Shown here one piece after another: positions 25,569-34,825 of a stretch of DNA of 64,000 nt. The first letter of the stretch is position 1. Every line of letters starts with the position of its first letter. The position numbers and the translations under genes are program-made. Under the pieces are notes generated by a model that ran no database searches, was not told the DNA's origin, and saw only the letters and a list, made by a program, of their open reading frames with translations. Source of the DNA: Gammaproteobacteria bacterium (GTDB lineage Bacteria; Pseudomonadota; Gammaproteobacteria; Granulosicoccales; Granulosicoccaceae); NCBI GenBank assembly GCA_002746645.1, contig PDPU01000023.1:62001-126000 (forward strand), in the 5' to 3' direction.

Positions 25569-28500
25569 TCAACCGTCGTCGAGCAATTCGGCAATGCGTG
25601 CCAGCTGATCTTCGTCAATGGCGAGATCTGCGTCGTCGGATTTCGGCATCGTTTCGTCCCGTTGCACCCTGTCGGTTGTGTTTTCCCCGTTGACGGAACC
25701 GTCGCCGGAACCGCCCCCGGAACTACCGACACCGGGTTCTGCCGTGCCTCCTGACGGCTTGTCGTCGACGCCCGCAGCGGATACCACGTCGGCTTCCCCT
25801 GCCAGTGTTCCATCGGCCTTCCCAGCCATTGCTCCGTCGGCTTCCCTGGCCAGCGCATGGATGCTGCCGTGTTCGAATATGCCGAGCAACGATATCTGCA
25901 ATCCTGCTCTGGCCGCCGTGGACACGATCTGCATGGCCGATATGGAGTTTCCGCCCAGGTCGAAGAAGTTCGAATGGATGCTGATTGCGTCACGCCCGAG
26001 CACGCTCTTCCAGATGTCGCACAAGGTCGTTTCGGTAGCCGTGGCAGGCTGATTCTGCGGCAATGCGACATCATCATGTTCGGCGAGCCGCACTCTGGAG
26101 GCTTCGTATCCTCCCGGTGCGGGCAGGGCCTTTCTGTCGGTCTTGCCGTTCGGCGTTCTGGGAACCTCGTCGATCGGCATGAATATCGCCGGCATCATGT
26201 AGTGCGGGAGCTTGTCTCGAACACGTTGCCGGAGATCCGCCTCGTCCACGACGGCCTGTCCTTCATCACTGACTACCGCGATGTAGGCGACCAGCATGTC
26301 TTTGTCTTCGAGGTGACAGAGCGTCACCACGGCTTCCGCCACCGAGGGTGACTCGGCGAGTACGTGTTCGATTTCCCCGGGTTCGATGCGATAACCCCGG
26401 AGTTTCATCTGGCTGTCCATGCGACCGAGGCATTCGATGTCGCCGTTGTCGAGCCAGCGTCCCAGATCGCCCGTGCGATAGACGGTATTGCCGGATTGCG
26501 GATCGCGCGGATCGGGGATGAACTTCGCTGCGGTAAGCTCGTCGCGATTGACGTAGCCGAGGGTGACACCCTCACCGGCAATGCAGATTTCGCCCGAAAG
26601 CCCGATCGGGGACAGGCGATCGTTCTGATCGAGTATCACGATTTCGGTGTTGTCGATGGGCTTGCCGATGGAAATGATGTCAGCGGCTGAATGCACCCGT
26701 CCGCAGCTTGACCAGACGGTGGTCTCCGTGGGCCCGTACATGTTCCACAGTTCGCCGACGACCGGCAACAGATTTCCGGCGAGATCTCGCGGCAGCGCCT
26801 CGCCACCCACCAGCGCCTTGACGTGAGCACCGCCGGTCCAGCCGGCATTCAGCATCAGTCGCCAGGTGGTCGGCGTGGCCTGCATGTGCGAGATTTCCTC
26901 GGTGCGCATGCGCTCGGCGAGTGCTTCGCCATCGAACGTCATCTCTCGTGTCGCGATGTCCACCCGCGCACCTGCAATGAGTGGCAACAACAGTTCCAGC
27001 GCTGCGATGTCGAAAGCGATGGTCGTGACCGCGAGCAGTGAATCGCCCTCCGCCATTCCCGGTGTTCGTGCCATCGAATGCAGGAAATTGACGAGGTTGC
27101 GGCGCATCACGCGCACGCCTTTCGGCAGACCGGTCGAGCCCGACGTGTAGATGACGTAGGCGAGATCATCGGGACGGTTCCCTGCCGCAGCGATGAAGGG
27201 TCCGGCTTGTGCGATGGCTGCGGCTTCAAGGTCGAGATCGATGATGCGCAGTCCTTCGTGGACACACTCTCTGGACTGCGCATTCCTGATCAGGGCAACC
27301 GCACCGGAATCGCTGAGGATATGCTCGATGCGTTCACCCGGATACTCCGGATCGAGTGGCAGGTAGGCTGCCCCGGCTCGTTGTATGGCCAGCATCGCCA
27401 CGAGCATGTCGATACCGCGCGGCAGGTACAGCGCGATGAGATCGCCGCGCCCCAGACCCTCGCCGACGAGAAAGGCTGCCAGTTCATTGCAGCGATCGGC
27501 CAGTTCACGATAGCTCAGGCGCTCGTCGAGACAGCTCACTGCCGCTGCATTCGGTGTTTGCGCTGCCTGCTCGAGAAACAGATCCACCATGCCACGTTCC
27601 CGTGGGTATGCCCTGGCCGTGGCATTGAAGGGGGCAATCGCCGAAGCCGTGTCGCTTTCACTCTCGAGCGAAATGGTACCGAGTGCCTGGTCAAGGTCCT
27701 GCTGCAGCAGCATCTTGACGATATTGATGAAGTGCGTGATCGCATCCTTCAGAATCCGGTCAGGCACCAGTTCGGTTACGTACATGGCCTGAATCATGAT
27801 CTCCCTGTTCGGCAGAACCTGTACGGAAACCGGCATGTGGCTGTTCTCATGCCACGAACTGATCTCGAAACTGACGGGACAGTCGGCCGGGAATCGTCGT
27901 GGCGGAAAGTTCTGGAAAATGAGCAGGGTTTCGAACAGTGAATCGTTGCTTTCGAGGGAAACCAGTTTCTGTATGTCGTAGAGAGCGGTGCTCTCGTATT
28001 CCACGAGCGAAGCCTGCTCTCGCTGCAGTTTTCTGAGCAGATCGCGAAAGTTGGTCCGGTCATCGAGACGGATACGGCGCGGCACTGAATTGACGAACAT
28101 GCCGACCGTGTTTTCGTAGTTGCCGATGCCACTCGAACGGCCCGACACGGCAGTACCGAACACCACGTCGTCGGTCCTGTTGTAGTTGCCGAGCAGTATC
28201 GCCCAGGCCAGTTGCAGGATGACATTGGGACTGACATGGCACTCCTTCGCCATGGCGTACAGACTCGAGCTACTGATTTCGTCCACGAATGCAAGGTAGT
28301 TGCCGGTAGCGTGATGATGGCCCCGGACGGCACTGCTGCGGTAAAGGGGTGTCGGCACCTGAAAACCGTCGAGTTCTTCGCGCCAGAACGCCTGTGCGTT
28401 CTCGCGGTTCATGCCGTTCACCACCCGTACGTGATCACGGTAGTTTCCCGCCGGCGGCAGATTCGCCGGACGACCCTGCAGGCGTGCAACGTAGATGCGC

Positions 28501-31500
28501 TGAAACTCGTTCGCCAGCAGTGCCATCGACCAACCATCCATCAGCACATGATGGAAAACGACGAGCATGTGGGCGGCATCATCTTCGAGCCGAAAAAGAT
28601 GAATGTGCATGATCGGCGCCCTGTCCAGTGGCAAGGTGGCTGCCACCTGCTCCTCCACCAGGCGATCCAGCGCCTGCCTGCGTTCAAGCCTGTCGGCAAT
28701 GTGCCTGAGATCGACATGCCTGACCTCGAAGTCGACCTCACGCAGCGTGACATGCAGAGGCTCATCGAGCCCTTCCTGCACAAGGAAGGTACGCAAGGCC
28801 GGATGCCGCGCGATCAGCTCTCGCCAACTGGCATCGAATTCCTGCCGGCGAATATCCCCGAACACATCGACATGAACGTGCATGAGATACAAGGGCTGCT
28901 CGACGCCCTGGAGAAGCATGTGGTAGAGGATGCCGAGTTGTGCCGAAGTGATGCCGTAGACATCCTCCACCAGGGCCATGTCTCCCCTGACCTGAGGATG
29001 CTGCTTCAGTAGCGTGCGCAGCGCTTCGACATGAGCCGAAATGCCTGACAGGTTCATGTCGGCCTCGGCAAGTTCATCACCCTTGTCCAGATGCATCACC
29101 GGGTTGCGGTCGAGCATGGCGGCCATCGCGGCGACGCTGCCCTGCTCGACGACATCATTGAGGGAAACGGCATAGCCACTCCGGCGCAGCGCAACGACGA
29201 TGCGCATGGCCGATATCGAATTGCCACCGACAGCGAAGAAGTCACCTTCGAGATCGACTTCCGCGATCTCGTCGTTGTCGGCGACGAGCACGTCCCGCCA
29301 GAGCTCGGCAAGCAGCGCCTCGGTTTCGGTTTCCGGTTCCGTCCGGCCCTTCGACAAGGGACTGGACTCGCTCATCAGCAGAGCGAGTGCCTTGCGGTCG
29401 ATCTTCCCGTTCGGCATCAGCGGAATGCTGTCGAGGATACGGAAATGACCGGGAATCATGTATGCCGGCAGCATGCCCGAAAGATGCGACTGCACCCTTG
29501 CGATCAGTTCGGCATCGCCGTCCGGCAGCGTGTCACGATCACTGTTGGGCACGATGGCGGCCTCGAGCTGATCGCCATCAGCAACACCGACCACGGCCGA
29601 GTCCAGTTCGGGATGCTCCCGCAGCGCAAGTTCGATTTCGGCAAGCTCGATGCGATGCCCGCGTATCTTCACCTGCGAATCCGCACGCCCGTGATGGACA
29701 AGCAGATCGCCGTCGTAGCGGGCGCGATCACCCGTGCGAAACAACAGCCCTTCACCGAAGGGATTGGGCACGAACTTCTGTCGATTGAGTTCGGGATCGG
29801 CGTGGTAGCCACCCGAAAGACCGATGCCGGCCACGCACAGCTCGCCGATGCAGCCTTCCGGTACCAGGGCGAGCGATGCATCGAGCACATGAACCTGACA
29901 GCCTGACAAGGGCCGTCCGATCGGCACCCGCTTGCCGATGCTGTCGAACGAGACATCGTGCCAGGTGACATCGGCTGTCACTTCGGTCGAACCATAGAGG
30001 TTGACCAGACGCGCATGCGGCAGGCGACGCAGAAAGCTGCGGGCAAGATCCGGTGGCAGCGGCTCGCCACTGACGACACAGAGGCGCAGCGATGACAGTC
30101 GCTGTTCGATGTCATCCCAGGCGCTGAGCAGCACCGAGAGCAGCGAGGGCACCAGTACCAGCCGGGTGATTCCTTCTCGCTGCAGCGTGTCGATGAAACG
30201 GTAGATGTCAAGTACATCACTGTCGGGAATCACCACCACGGGAACGCCCTGGCACAGGGGACCGAAGAGTTCCCAGATGGAATCGACAAAGCTCAGGGCC
30301 GTCTTCTGACAGGCCACTTCCCCGAGGGTGAACGGGTAGCGCCGATACATCCAGGCGAAGCGATTGAGCGTGGCCGAGTGCAGGCCGATCACGCCCTTGG
30401 GAAGCCCCGTCGTGCCCGAGGTGTAACAGATATACGCATGATCGGTGGGCACGACCGCGTCGAGACGCTGCCGTGACACCTCGCCGGCACGCTGCTTCAG
30501 GCGTTCGGAATCGTCATCCAGCAACCAGCACCGCAGACCATCGATGTCCTGTTCGGCACCCTCCAGTGCACTCACGCTCGCACGGTCGGACAACACCCAG
30601 CGTGTGCCCGAATGCTCCAGCATGTAACGGAGTCTTGCCGGGGGGTGCGCCGGATCGAGTGGCACGTACACGCCCCCTGCCTTCATGATGCCGAGCATTG
30701 CCGGGTACATCGAGAGATCCCGGTGCATGCAGAGCGCCACCGCATCGCCGGGACGAACGCCGTCGGCCATCAGGGCGCGAGCGATCTCGGATGCCTGCTC
30801 ATCGAGTGCTCCGAAACTCAGACGGCGTGCGCCCTGGCACACCGCGACATCGTTGCGGTGACGCGCCAGCTGACGCGCGAACAGTTCACCGATGGAGCGT
30901 GCCGCGATCACGGCAGGTGGCCCGCCATCGGCTCTGGCAAGCAGTGAATCCCGTTCGGCCCCGGACAGGAGCGGATAGGCGTCGATGCTCGAGTCCGGGT
31001 CATCCAGTACGGCATCGAGGGTGGCCTCGAAATGCCGCAGGAACCATTGCCGTTCGCGTTCGCCGAAAACGCTGTGGTTCAGATCCAGAAGGAGTTCCGG
31101 AACACCATCGTCATCGAAATCGGTGATGTGCAGATCGAGCGCCGAAGCTGGTTCGATGTGTCCCGAACCGTGCCAGTACACGTCCAGGGGCATGCCGGCG
31201 AATGCTTTCACGGTTGCGCTCAGAAGATTCACGCTGACGGCGTATTGCGCCCGCGTGCTCTGCGTCTGGATGCCTGTCGGCAGCTGTGTCAGGGCCACGA
31301 CGGAATCACGATGGACGCGGCGTGCAAGATCCCGGAAGCTGCTGCCCACCGGCATCGCAACATCCAGGAAACCGATACCGAGCAGGAGGCCCAGCATGTG
31401 GCGCAGGGCCTCGTCCGATCTGGCATGGGAGACGAAGCCGACACGCAGCTCTGCATCGTTCTGCAGACGTCTGGTCAGGGCAGCCAGCACGGTGGCGTAC

Positions 31501-32300
31501 ACCACGAATTCACCGTGATGCCGACTCAGGGAGCGAAACCCCGGTTCATTCTCGACAAGCTTTCTCAGGCCGGCGGCCTGCCTGGCGTCGAGGCGCAGGC
31601 GCAGGCGCGTGGCTGCCGTACCACCATCGCAGGAGCCGGCGTAGTAGACAGGCTGTGCAACCGTGCGCTCGCTGCGACTTGCCCAGAACAACCTTGCCCG
31701 ACGACGGTGCTCGTCAACGGCAGCACCTTCGTCGTCCAGTGCATTCAGCTCGCGCGCCAGCGCGTGAAAGGACGGCAATGGCCCGGCATCGCCCCGGTAG
31801 CGCGCGGCCAGGGCGTCGACGATGAGCGGAATGCTGGAACCATCGGTGACGATATGGTGCTGGCACCAGAAGAGCACATGACGACCATCGTCCAGATGCA
31901 GAAACGCGACACGAAAACACCGCTCCGCAGGGTTCAGGTATCTGCGCGCGGCAGCATCGCCCCAGGCGGTTGCCGCGGCCAGGTCGGCCAGGTCCAGTTC
32001 TTCGCAATCCGTCTCGATACTGCGGTCACGCCACTGCACCGCCGTGTCCGCATCACCCGGCTCGCGCTCGAAGATGCGTGTCTGCAGAACATCGGCATCA
32101 CGCACCAACGCATCCAGTGCCGTACGAAAGCGCGGCACATCGAGTTCCGAGGGCAGGATGAACGACAAGGCCAGGTTGTAGAGAGGCTTCGGACCGGCGA
32201 GGCGCTGACCGATCCAGATCAGCTTCTGAGCGCTCGTGAGAGGTGTCTGATCGTGTACGGCGCTGTTGCGCGTGTCGTTGATAAGCAAGCCCACGGGCAA
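25569..32300 (-). CDS. NRPS, C-A(beta-Ala)-T-C-A(Gly)-T, specificities predicted
   Basis: 2243 residues, two modules. Module 1: C domain with QHHIVTDGSS (about 148), A domain with YTSGTTG (about 625) and NLYGSTEVTAD, T domain GGNSISAMRIV (about 1027). Module 2: C domain HHVLMDGWS (about 1250), A domain YTSGSTG (about 1717) and NMYGPTETTVW, T domain GGNSISAMQIV (about 2118). Pocket residues read by hand: module 1 VDWVVSLADK (beta-alanine-like), module 2 DILQLGMVWK (close to the glycine code DILQLGLIWK). A C domain leading module 1 implies an upstream acyl or peptidyl donor. No thioesterase is present; an 80-residue low-complexity tail ends in an acidic helix (DEDQLARIAELLDDG) that could dock on the second NRPS. 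Divergent from the 32401 hydrolase. Confidence 0.93.
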   Translation of the reverse strand: MPVGLLINDTRNSAVHDQTPLTSAQKLIWIGQRLAGPKPLYNLALSFILPSELDVPRFRTALDALVRDADVLQTRIFEREPGDADTAVQWRDRSIETDCEELDLADLAAATAWGDAAARRYLNPAERCFRVAFLHLDDGRHVLFWCQHHIVTDGSSIPLIVDALAARYRGDAGPLPSFHALARELNALDDEGAAVDEHRRRARLFWASRSERTVAQPVYYAGSCDGGTAATRLRLRLDARQAAGLRKLVENEPGFRSLSRHHGEFVVYATVLAALTRRLQNDAELRVGFVSHARSDEALRHMLGLLLGIGFLDVAMPVGSSFRDLARRVHRDSVVALTQLPTGIQTQSTRAQYAVSVNLLSATVKAFAGMPLDVYWHGSGHIEPASALDLHITDFDDDGVPELLLDLNHSVFGERERQWFLRHFEATLDAVLDDPDSSIDAYPLLSGAERDSLLARADGGPPAVIAARSIGELFARQLARHRNDVAVCQGARRLSFGALDEQASEIARALMADGVRPGDAVALCMHRDLSMYPAMLGIMKAGGVYVPLDPAHPPARLRYMLEHSGTRWVLSDRASVSALEGAEQDIDGLRCWLLDDDSERLKQRAGEVSRQRLDAVVPTDHAYICYTSGTTGLPKGVIGLHSATLNRFAWMYRRYPFTLGEVACQKTALSFVDSIWELFGPLCQGVPVVVIPDSDVLDIYRFIDTLQREGITRLVLVPSLLSVLLSAWDDIEQRLSSLRLCVVSGEPLPPDLARSFLRRLPHARLVNLYGSTEVTADVTWHDVSFDSIGKRVPIGRPLSGCQVHVLDASLALVPEGCIGELCVAGIGLSGGYHADPELNRQKFVPNPFGEGLLFRTGDRARYDGDLLVHHGRADSQVKIRGHRIELAEIELALREHPELDSAVVGVADGDQLEAAIVPNSDRDTLPDGDAELIARVQSHLSGMLPAYMIPGHFRILDSIPLMPNGKIDRKALALLMSESSPLSKGRTEPETETEALLAELWRDVLVADNDEIAEVDLEGDFFAVGGNSISAMRIVVALRRSGYAVSLNDVVEQGSVAAMAAMLDRNPVMHLDKGDELAEADMNLSGISAHVEALRTLLKQHPQVRGDMALVEDVYGITSAQLGILYHMLLQGVEQPLYLMHVHVDVFGDIRRQEFDASWRELIARHPALRTFLVQEGLDEPLHVTLREVDFEVRHVDLRHIADRLERRQALDRLVEEQVAATLPLDRAPIMHIHLFRLEDDAAHMLVVFHHVLMDGWSMALLANEFQRIYVARLQGRPANLPPAGNYRDHVRVVNGMNRENAQAFWREELDGFQVPTPLYRSSAVRGHHHATGNYLAFVDEISSSSLYAMAKECHVSPNVILQLAWAILLGNYNRTDDVVFGTAVSGRSSGIGNYENTVGMFVNSVPRRIRLDDRTNFRDLLRKLQREQASLVEYESTALYDIQKLVSLESNDSLFETLLIFQNFPPRRFPADCPVSFEISSWHENSHMPVSVQVLPNREIMIQAMYVTELVPDRILKDAITHFINIVKMLLQQDLDQALGTISLESESDTASAIAPFNATARAYPRERGMVDLFLEQAAQTPNAAAVSCLDERLSYRELADRCNELAAFLVGEGLGRGDLIALYLPRGIDMLVAMLAIQRAGAAYLPLDPEYPGERIEHILSDSGAVALIRNAQSRECVHEGLRIIDLDLEAAAIAQAGPFIAAAGNRPDDLAYVIYTSGSTGLPKGVRVMRRNLVNFLHSMARTPGMAEGDSLLAVTTIAFDIAALELLLPLIAGARVDIATREMTFDGEALAERMRTEEISHMQATPTTWRLMLNAGWTGGAHVKALVGGEALPRDLAGNLLPVVGELWNMYGPTETTVWSSCGRVHSAADIISIGKPIDNTEIVILDQNDRLSPIGLSGEICIAGEGVTLGYVNRDELTAAKFIPDPRDPQSGNTVYRTGDLGRWLDNGDIECLGRMDSQMKLRGYRIEPGEIEHVLAESPSVAEAVVTLCHLEDKDMLVAYIAVVSDEGQAVVDEADLRQRVRDKLPHYMMPAIFMPIDEVPRTPNGKTDRKALPAPGGYEASRVRLAEHDDVALPQNQPATATETTLCDIWKSVLGRDAISIHSNFFDLGGNSISAMQIVSTAARAGLQISLLGIFEHGSIHALAREADGAMAGKADGTLAGEADVVSAAGVDDKPSGGTAEPGVGSSGGGSGDGSVNGENTTDRVQRDETMPKSDDADLAIDEDQLARIAELLDDG
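25788..25860. repeat. 24-bp repeat in the NRPS C-terminal tail
   Basis: Three diverged 24-bp copies encode eight-residue units of the form [LM]Ax(x)ADxx (LAREADGA, MAGKADGT, LAGEADVV) directly after the last T domain, forming the start of the tail. Confidence 0.8.
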
Positions 32301-32400
32301 GATTCCCTCTGCGTTGCGGCGATGAAGAGCTGAGTGCGCACGTGGCGCCCGGTCATTCTACGCGCCGGTCTGGTGCATTGCATACAATGACGCCTGCACG

Positions 32401-33363
32401 ATGGCGTTTTCCCGTCAAGTCCGGCGCCGGATCGCTCCCGGCCCGAACCACGCCTGTGCCGAAACTTCCGGATTCCGAACCCCGTCATTTCGTGCCGTGT
32501 CGAGCCCAGACATCAAACAGTCGTTCAAGGTTGCCATCAGAGCCCATCGTCTACCCGACGGCTATCACCTGCATTACCGGCATTGCCCGTCGATGACGGC
32601 GAAGGCCAGGCTTCTGCTGGTCCACGGTGTCGTCAGTCACTCGGGCTGGCTGGAATCACTGGGCCGACGCCTTGCCGCCGACGGCATCGATACCGTTATC
32701 GTCGATCGGCGCGGCGCCGGCCTGAATGCCCGCTTTCGTGGTGACACGCCATCACCGGAACGGCTGCTGGACGACCTCGACGATCTCCTCGCCCATCTCT
32801 GCGGCGACAGTGGCCCATGGAACGATTCTCGTGATTGCGGCGATTCACTGCCCCTGCACGTGGGTGGGTTCTGCTGGGGTGCCAACCTTGTGGTCTGCTG
32901 GTTGGCACTGCGACATGCATTACGTGTCGGTAGCCTCGTTCTCATGGCACCTTCGCTGTTTCCCTCGTCCGACATGCGAAACAGGACACTGCGCTGCTCG
33001 GACAGTGGCATCGCCACCGAGGAACCCGTCATGCCCATCGAGGCCTTCACGTCAGGCCCCATGCTGGACAACTACATCCGGCCCGATCCCCTCCGCCTCA
33101 GACGTGTCTCGCCACGCATGAACCAGGCACTGCAGGCCTTTTCACGAGATCTGTGGATTCGATTCCTGAGCCTCGAGCTGCCACTTTGCCTGATAATGGC
33201 CGCGCAGGACAGCGTGGTCGACATCGCAGCTACCGCACGCTTGTTCGAACGCCATCGCTCGCACGTCAAGGCATATCACCTGCTGTCATCAGCTCACGGC
33301 ATACAGTTCGACGCCGAAGCCGATGCGGCCGAACGCATCATTCGCTGGATTGCGCCGCACTGA
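32401..33363 (+). CDS. Alpha/beta hydrolase with a Cys at the nucleophile elbow
   Basis: 320 residues from ATG 32401; the true start could be the GTG giving VSSPDIKQ, since the first 35 residues look unstructured. Core: RLLLVHGVVSHSGWLESLG (oxyanion loop), TVIVDRRGAGLN, elbow VGGFCWGAN, acid candidate MAAQDSVVD, and His in LSSAHGIQFD. It resembles monoacylglycerol-lipase-like hydrolases, but the elbow GFCWG has Cys where Ser is usual, as in dienelactone hydrolases. It is divergent from the large NRPS across a 100-base gap and 51 bases before the methyltransferase. Either cluster could use it, for acyl transfer or release. Confidence 0.75.
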   Translation: MAFSRQVRRRIAPGPNHACAETSGFRTPSFRAVSSPDIKQSFKVAIRAHRLPDGYHLHYRHCPSMTAKARLLLVHGVVSHSGWLESLGRRLAADGIDTVIVDRRGAGLNARFRGDTPSPERLLDDLDDLLAHLCGDSGPWNDSRDCGDSLPLHVGGFCWGANLVVCWLALRHALRVGSLVLMAPSLFPSSDMRNRTLRCSDSGIATEEPVMPIEAFTSGPMLDNYIRPDPLRLRRVSPRMNQALQAFSRDLWIRFLSLELPLCLIMAAQDSVVDIAATARLFERHRSHVKAYHLLSSAHGIQFDAEADAAERIIRWIAPH

Positions 33364-33414
33364 TCCACGATCGGTACTGCATCGTTACAGCGTGGAAGGA
33401 ACGACAAGGCTTCA

Positions 33415-34668
33415 ATGGACAATCACCGATCCGATCTCGACAAGGCCGGCAAGCGCTTCGATGACTGGGCGCGCGACGCGCTCTTCGACCCGAAACACCG
33501 CAGCGCCAGCGAGCTTCTCTCCCGTGCCGTCGACATTCACCTGACGGCCCTTTATCGTGAATTCGACATGGCGCGGCATCTTGCCACCGGCAAGGACAAC
33601 GCCCTCGATCTTGCCACTGCGCTCGGTTTCGAACGCAGCGCCGCCGTGATGCTCGAAGGCCTGCTCGATCGCCTCGCGCGGTACGGCTTTCTCGACGCGG
33701 TGGGCGAGTTCGACGCCGACGAACGAACTGCTGCCGGCAAACGACTCGGTCTCGAGGGCGATTTCGGCGGCACCCGCTGGCAGCGCTACCACGTGCTCGC
33801 GGAAGCACCCGACCGCGATGCCGAGTTGCCGGTGATCGAGACGGACATGGCCGCGCATGGTCCCGACTACCCTGCCACGCTCGAGTTCCTCGCCTTCGGT
33901 CGCGAACACTTCGCCAAAAGCCTTCGTGATCAGCACGACTTCATGGACCGTGTCCTCACCGGGCAGGAGAAGGCCCACGAGAACACCTGGAACCGTGCCA
34001 CCAACACCGACCCCCTGCAGGACATCCACGGCATCATGGGAGCGAAGGCAATCGAGCTCCTCTTCGACGGCGGCACCATTCTCGAGGTCGGTGCCGGCAC
34101 CGGCAACGGGCTCAGGAACAACCTCGACACACTCGCCGCAACAGACCGGCTCGACAACGTCGAGCGCTACATCTTCACCGACGTGAGCATGCCCTTCATC
34201 CTCAACACGCGCCGCGCCATGAACAAACGCTGGCCAGGCGTCGAGATCGACTGGCGACTCCTGAACATCAACAAGGACTTTCTCGAGCAACGCCTGCCAG
34301 CGGCCAGTGCCGACCTCGTCTACGGCGTCAATGCCGCGCACATCGCCATGCGCATGGTGGAATTCCTGCAGCAGTGCCAGCGCGCACTCAGGCCCGGTGG
34401 TCGCGTGGTGTTTGCCGAACGCCTTCGCGATGCGGCGAACACGATGGCGCCACGCGAGATCGTGCTGAACCAGTCGCGCTACCATCGCACCGCAGCCCGG
34501 CGTCACCCCGACTACCGCCCCATGCACGCCTATCTCTCACGTGCACACTGGCTGGCAGCCGCGCAGGCGGCCGGCTTCCGACGGGCGGCCGTCTGGCCGG
34601 GCACGGACTCGCTTGACGGCTACTTCCCCGAGCAGTATGCGGCCGTGTTCGTTGCGGAAATCGACTGA
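33415..34668 (+). CDS. SAM-dependent class I methyltransferase
   Basis: 417 residues. The C-terminal half is a Rossmann methyltransferase: motif I ILEVGAGTGNG (about 222), a following acidic strand YIFTDVSMPF, and motif IV-like ADLVYGVNAAHIA, then LRPGGRVVFAERL. The N-terminal 200 residues are helical (DIHLTALYREFDMARHL, AAVMLEGLLDRLARYGFL) and look like the dimerisation/winged-helix part of small-molecule methyltransferases that act on natural products. The target is unknown. It is followed by a 15-bp repeat array and an AT-rich patch, then the FAD oxidoreductase. Part of the plus-strand half of the proposed biosynthetic region. Confidence 0.8.
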   Translation: MDNHRSDLDKAGKRFDDWARDALFDPKHRSASELLSRAVDIHLTALYREFDMARHLATGKDNALDLATALGFERSAAVMLEGLLDRLARYGFLDAVGEFDADERTAAGKRLGLEGDFGGTRWQRYHVLAEAPDRDAELPVIETDMAAHGPDYPATLEFLAFGREHFAKSLRDQHDFMDRVLTGQEKAHENTWNRATNTDPLQDIHGIMGAKAIELLFDGGTILEVGAGTGNGLRNNLDTLAATDRLDNVERYIFTDVSMPFILNTRRAMNKRWPGVEIDWRLLNINKDFLEQRLPAASADLVYGVNAAHIAMRMVEFLQQCQRALRPGGRVVFAERLRDAANTMAPREIVLNQSRYHRTAARRHPDYRPMHAYLSRAHWLAAAQAAGFRRAAVWPGTDSLDGYFPEQYAAVFVAEID

Positions 34669-34685
34669 GGCGATGAGCAGCGACA

Positions 34686-34730
34686 CGACGGGAAGTGACG
34701 CGACGGGAAGTGACGCGACGGGAAGTGAAT
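34686..34730. repeat. 15-bp tandem repeat after the methyltransferase
   Basis: Three exact head-to-tail copies of cgacgggaagtgacg (the last ends in aat) begin 18 bases after the methyltransferase stop. Confidence 0.95.
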
Positions 34731-34754
34731 AAAAGTATAGTGATAATATATACT
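34726..34754 (+). promoter_or_regulatory. AT-rich island with inverted repeat, candidate promoter/operator
   Basis: A sharp AT-rich patch in GC-rich DNA contains agtata (34734-34739) and its inverse tatact (34749-34754) separated by nine bases. The tatact or the internal gataat could serve as a -10 box for the FAD oxidoreductase at 34826. No good -35 is visible, so an activator-dependent promoter is possible. Confidence 0.35.
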
Positions 34755-34825
34755 GTGACGCGATGGCAGCATGCCGCTGACCGGGATCTTCACATACAGT
34801 CAATGTTCAGGAACCGCTTGTCAGC

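Noticed and set aside
23944..25608. 554-codon plus-strand frame opposite the flippase
   Set aside because: Very polar Gln/Asp/His-rich shadow of a hydrophobic membrane protein.
32301..32400. Promoter boxes between the NRPS and the hydrolase
   Set aside because: tacaat (plus) and tagaat (minus) are possible -10 boxes, but neither has a convincing -35 at the right distance.
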